From: Ruegeria sp. SCSIO 43209
GTDB lineage: Bacteria; Pseudomonadota; Alphaproteobacteria; Rhodobacterales; Rhodobacteraceae
DNA length: 64,000 nucleotides
Reading direction: 5' to 3'
Assembly (NCBI RefSeq): GCF_019904295.1
Contig: NZ_CP065360.1
Coordinates: 1 to 64,000, forward strand
Made by a program: the position numbers and the translations under genes. Positions 61,690 through 64,000 of this stretch are shown one piece after another. Position 1 is the first letter of the stretch; the number at the start of each line of letters is the position of its first letter. Below the pieces are notes generated by a model. The model worked only from the letters and a program-made list of their open reading frames with translations. It was not told the DNA's origin and searched no databases.

Positions 61690-61825
61690 GGAATTGAATC
61701 AATAAAGCGAATTGCGCCATGCGCGGTTGTCGAAGACCTAACTTGATCGGACAAAGACTAAGCTTCGGCTGAGCAACATGCTCGCCGAAGCACTGTACTG
61801 GTGGTGAAGAATTGCATTATCATAT
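61690..61825 (+). pseudogene. yegP 3' remnant with downstream hairpin, copy 2
   Basis: The frame reads GIESIKRIAPCAVVEDLT and a stop (61744-61746), against GIESVKRNAPDARVEDLT in the intact yegP-type gene at 40477. The next 79 bp, including the hairpin, also align without gaps to the sequence after that gene. The 5' part is missing exactly where the IS3 remnant begins, so insertion and deletion removed it. Confidence 0.8.
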
Positions 61826-61922
61826 AAACAGTCGGAGATTCTGATACTGGTGTCATTCAGATGGCTTTCTAATCACCCGGTCATAACAAAGGCGTTCGGA
61901 CCTCTGATATCTTCGAGTGTCA

Positions 61923-62216
61923 TTATTCTACCAGATCATAGTGTTTTATCGTCCTGGATTGGACCAATTCAGCCTCTGCCGGATCGATGTGTGGGTTGTT
62001 GTAGTCCTCGCCTACAAACGCCTTAAGCGCATCTAAGCTTTCCCAAACCATTACGAAACTGAACTCTCTGGGTGAGTCGGCTCTTGCGGCACCAGGGAGC
62101 ACCTGCACGATACCTTTTGTACCTTTCATCAATGGGATCGCCGTTTTATAAAAAAATCGTCCAAACTCTTCCTCTTTACCTGGTTGGGTCACTACTTGAA
62201 AAATTCGCATGATCAT
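61923..62216 (-). CDS. ABM-domain (antibiotic biosynthesis monooxygenase-like) protein
   Basis: This 97-aa ferredoxin-like alpha/beta barrel protein has RIFQVVTQPGKEEEFGRFF, LPGAARADSPREFSFVMVWE and LDALKAFVGEDYNNPHIDP. Such small dimeric proteins act as cofactor-free monooxygenases, heme-degrading enzymes or binders. An ideal AAGGAGG lies 8 nt before ATG 62216. No partner gene is adjacent. Confidence 0.85.
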   Translation of the reverse strand: MIMRIFQVVTQPGKEEEFGRFFYKTAIPLMKGTKGIVQVLPGAARADSPREFSFVMVWESLDALKAFVGEDYNNPHIDPAEAELVQSRTIKHYDLVE

Positions 62217-62612
62217 TCATCCATCCTCCTTAATAAACGGCTCTTGGATGTATGACTGCCTCTTTTCCCAAGATTATTACACGTTTTGGCACATACTCAG
62301 TTTCAGCTCAGAGACCGTGCAGAGTTATATTACCAAGCTCGTCTAAGTTCTGACGTGCCTTGGTCGTCCAAAAAGTCGTTTTAGGCGCATTAGTAAACCT
62401 GACATGTGTAAGACATGCAGCGTAGGTCTGTTTGCGCCATTTTTGACCTTCACTGCGGTCTGGATGCTTGGCTGGTCTAACCCTGAAACACTGCTCCAAA
62501 ATCAGGTTTCGTAGTTTTCAGATGCTGAGACAACCATGGACTGAAAGATGAGCGAATTACCCAAAAAGCATGCTGCCTTTTCCACGCAAGGAATTTTGCG
62601 TTACCAATAGAC
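62217..62612. other. 396-bp region without a recognised gene
   Basis: The space between the ABM gene and the divergent cyclase gene holds only short frames without features. It must contain both promoters. Confidence 0.5.
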
Positions 62613-64000
62613 ATGAACGGAGATCGCAGACTTTCCGCAGTGCTCTCGGCCGATGTAGTCAACTACTCAGGCCAGATGAAGGCCGACGAAAATAGGACTC
62701 TCAGCGAACTTCGAGTTCTACGCCGAGAGTTATTTGATCCCTTGGTTAGTGATCATCGCGGAAATATCGTGAAGAGGATGGGTGATGGATGGATAGTCGA
62801 GTTTAACTCGGTGTCTGACGCGGTGAGATGTGCCCTTGATCTTCAAAGCCAGGTGTCAACTCAGTCCTCACTGAAACTGCGAGTAGGCGTTCATCTTGGA
62901 GATGTCGTATTCGACGAAGATGACATTTTCGGCGATGGCATCAATCTATCCGCACGGTTACAAGAGGCTTCCAGCGAAGGGGCTGTGCTAATTTCAGATG
63001 TCGTCCATCGCAGCCTTGACGAGCGCCTCGCCGAGCAATTTCAGCGCGCTGGGGAGCGGCAGTTCAAGAATGCGCCATCACCAATAGAAGTTTTCCAATG
63101 GTCGCCACCAGGTTCTGCCCCACCAAGAGTGACACCAGCCAGCCATGCGACGTCTCGGCTCATCGGCGTCCTGCCCTTTGACAATCTCTCTTCTGATGCC
63201 GATCAGGAGTTTTTTGCCGATGGGATTACCGAAGAGATCATTACCACTCTGTCAAAACTCCCAAACTTACTGGTCGTCGCGCGGAACTCTACATTCGTCT
63301 ACAAGGGTCGCTCCGTTGACGTGAAACAGGTCGGTCTGGAACAGGGTGTCGATCTTGTTCTTGAGGGAAGTGTCCGTCAAAGCGGGAACCGGGTGAGGAT
63401 CACAGCACAGCTGATAGACGCAAAATCCGGAATGCACATTTGGGCAGACCGCTATGATCGCCTAATTGAAGATGTCTTCGAGGTTCAGGATGAAATCGCT
63501 CTTAGAATAGCAACCGAGCTACAAGTCGAACTACTGGCGGGTGAAATGGCCCGTTTCAGAGGCTCTGGGACTACAAACCTGAGTGCTTGGACTGCTCAGT
63601 TACAAGCCGTAGAGGCATCGCGCAAAATAACAAAGGAAGCACAGGCCGACGCTCGTCGATTTGCACAACAGGCTATTGCGCTCGATCCGGGTTACTCGGC
63701 TCCTCATTGTACTTTGGGGTTCATTTGCACTGTCGAAGCAAGACATGGTTTTGTTGCTGACCGGCGTGCCGCGCTAGCAGAGGCTCGTGACTGCGCACAG
63801 CGGGCTCTGGAAATAGACATCTACAACCCGGAGGCTCACGCTATTGCCGGTTTTGCTGATGCAATCGATGGCAAGCTGGTTTCGGCTATCGAGAAGTTCA
63901 ACGAGGCACTAGCGCTAAATCCAAACCACGCTGATGTGGCAGCCAGATTGTCACTCACATTGGGGTTCAATGGGCAGGCAAAGGAAGCCATCCGCGTCGC
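62613..64000 (+). CDS. class III cyclase / TolB-like / TPR protein (runs off the window end)
   Basis: The reading frame is open from ATG 62613 to the window end (462 codons so far). Residues 1-165 are a cyclase domain: LSAVLSADVVNYSGQM (metal Asp), KRMGDGWIVEF and FGDGINLSARLQEAS. Residues about 184-310 are TolB/FlgO-like: IGVLPFDNLSSDADQEFFAD, LVLEGSVRQSGNRVRI and GMHIWADRYDR. TPR-like helices follow (RRFAQQAIALDPGYSAPHCT, VSAIEKFNEALALNPNHADV). It is the most complete member of the four-protein TolB-TPR family here. The start is supported by the family's usual N-terminus, although the upstream ribosome-binding site is weak. Confidence 0.9.
   Translation, partial: MNGDRRLSAVLSADVVNYSGQMKADENRTLSELRVLRRELFDPLVSDHRGNIVKRMGDGWIVEFNSVSDAVRCALDLQSQVSTQSSLKLRVGVHLGDVVFDEDDIFGDGINLSARLQEASSEGAVLISDVVHRSLDERLAEQFQRAGERQFKNAPSPIEVFQWSPPGSAPPRVTPASHATSRLIGVLPFDNLSSDADQEFFADGITEEIITTLSKLPNLLVVARNSTFVYKGRSVDVKQVGLEQGVDLVLEGSVRQSGNRVRITAQLIDAKSGMHIWADRYDRLIEDVFEVQDEIALRIATELQVELLAGEMARFRGSGTTNLSAWTAQLQAVEASRKITKEAQADARRFAQQAIALDPGYSAPHCTLGFICTVEARHGFVADRRAALAEARDCAQRALEIDIYNPEAHAIAGFADAIDGKLVSAIEKFNEALALNPNHADVAARLSLTLGFNGQAKEAIRV

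Noticed and set aside
1..64000. CRISPR arrays, prophage genes, type IV secretion genes, rRNA
   Set aside because: No regularly spaced repeats, phage structural genes, VirB/Trb-type genes or rRNA motifs were found; the plasmid looks mobilisable within this window rather than self-transmissible.

Overview
The window looks like part of a large low-copy plasmid or chromid from a Rhodobacterales (Roseobacter-group) alphaproteobacterium. That is an inference from a repABC replicon, a VirD2/TraI-type mobilisation block with an IncP-like nic sequence, and many gene families typical of marine Rhodobacteraceae. No rRNA, tRNA, CRISPR array, prophage or type IV secretion genes were seen.

Layout. (1) 1-4.0 kb: repA-repB-repC with three copies of a 16-bp parS-like palindrome and a predicted antisense ctRNA between repB and repC. 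(2) 4.0-9.0 kb: maintenance/defence genes: a Fic protein and an AbiEi/AbiEii pair with an inverted-repeat operator, followed by an intact ISKra4-type insertion sequence with perfect 23-bp ends and a 5'-truncated gene. (3) 9.3-19.0 kb: an Lrp/AsnC regulator divergent from a nine-gene operon encoding a cytochrome P450, two glutamine-synthetase-like ligases, a polyamine-type ABC transporter, a class I glutamine-amidotransferase-like protein and a 2Fe-2S ferredoxin. This reads as uptake, gamma-glutamylation, oxidation and deglutamylation of an unidentified amine. (4) 19.0-20.8 kb: an IS3-family element abutting a second, truncated IS3 element.

(5) 21-53 kb: accessory metabolism, transport and stress genes. 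They include an aldo/keto reductase, a TetR regulator with a doubled operator in front of a VOC protein, HdeD-like and coiled-coil stress proteins, two DMT exporters, a glutathionyl-hydroquinone reductase, a Na+/H+ antiporter with a cNMP domain, Dps, DUF2254, an MFS carrier, CBS, Nudix and ankyrin proteins. Decayed genes are scattered through it (LysR tail, MscS tail, 5'-truncated ZntB-like gene). Four proteins of one signalling family (TolB-like plus TPR) carry different N-terminal modules: winged-helix-like, kinase-like, and class III cyclase twice.

(6) 53.2-61.6 kb: the mobilisation region. A predicted oriT (nic-like TATCCTG on the minus strand at 58177-58183) precedes a MobC-like protein and a MOBP relaxase. 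On the other side of oriT lies the predicted leading region: DUF3768, a 40-aa protein, a ParB-like protein, a 178-aa and a 66-aa protein, all read from the strand predicted to be transferred, with strong hairpins before two of the genes. The relaxase C-terminal half is tandemly duplicated as a free-standing gene, and a good internal ribosome-binding site in the relaxase could make the same domain separately. (7) 61.6-64 kb: a transposase tail fused to a second, decayed yegP tail, an ABM monooxygenase, and a cyclase-TolB-TPR gene running off the window end.

The most promising subjects for new biology are the P450/dual-ligase amine operon, the structured leading region with unknown small proteins, the relaxase C-terminal module, and the kinase-TolB-TPR fusion.
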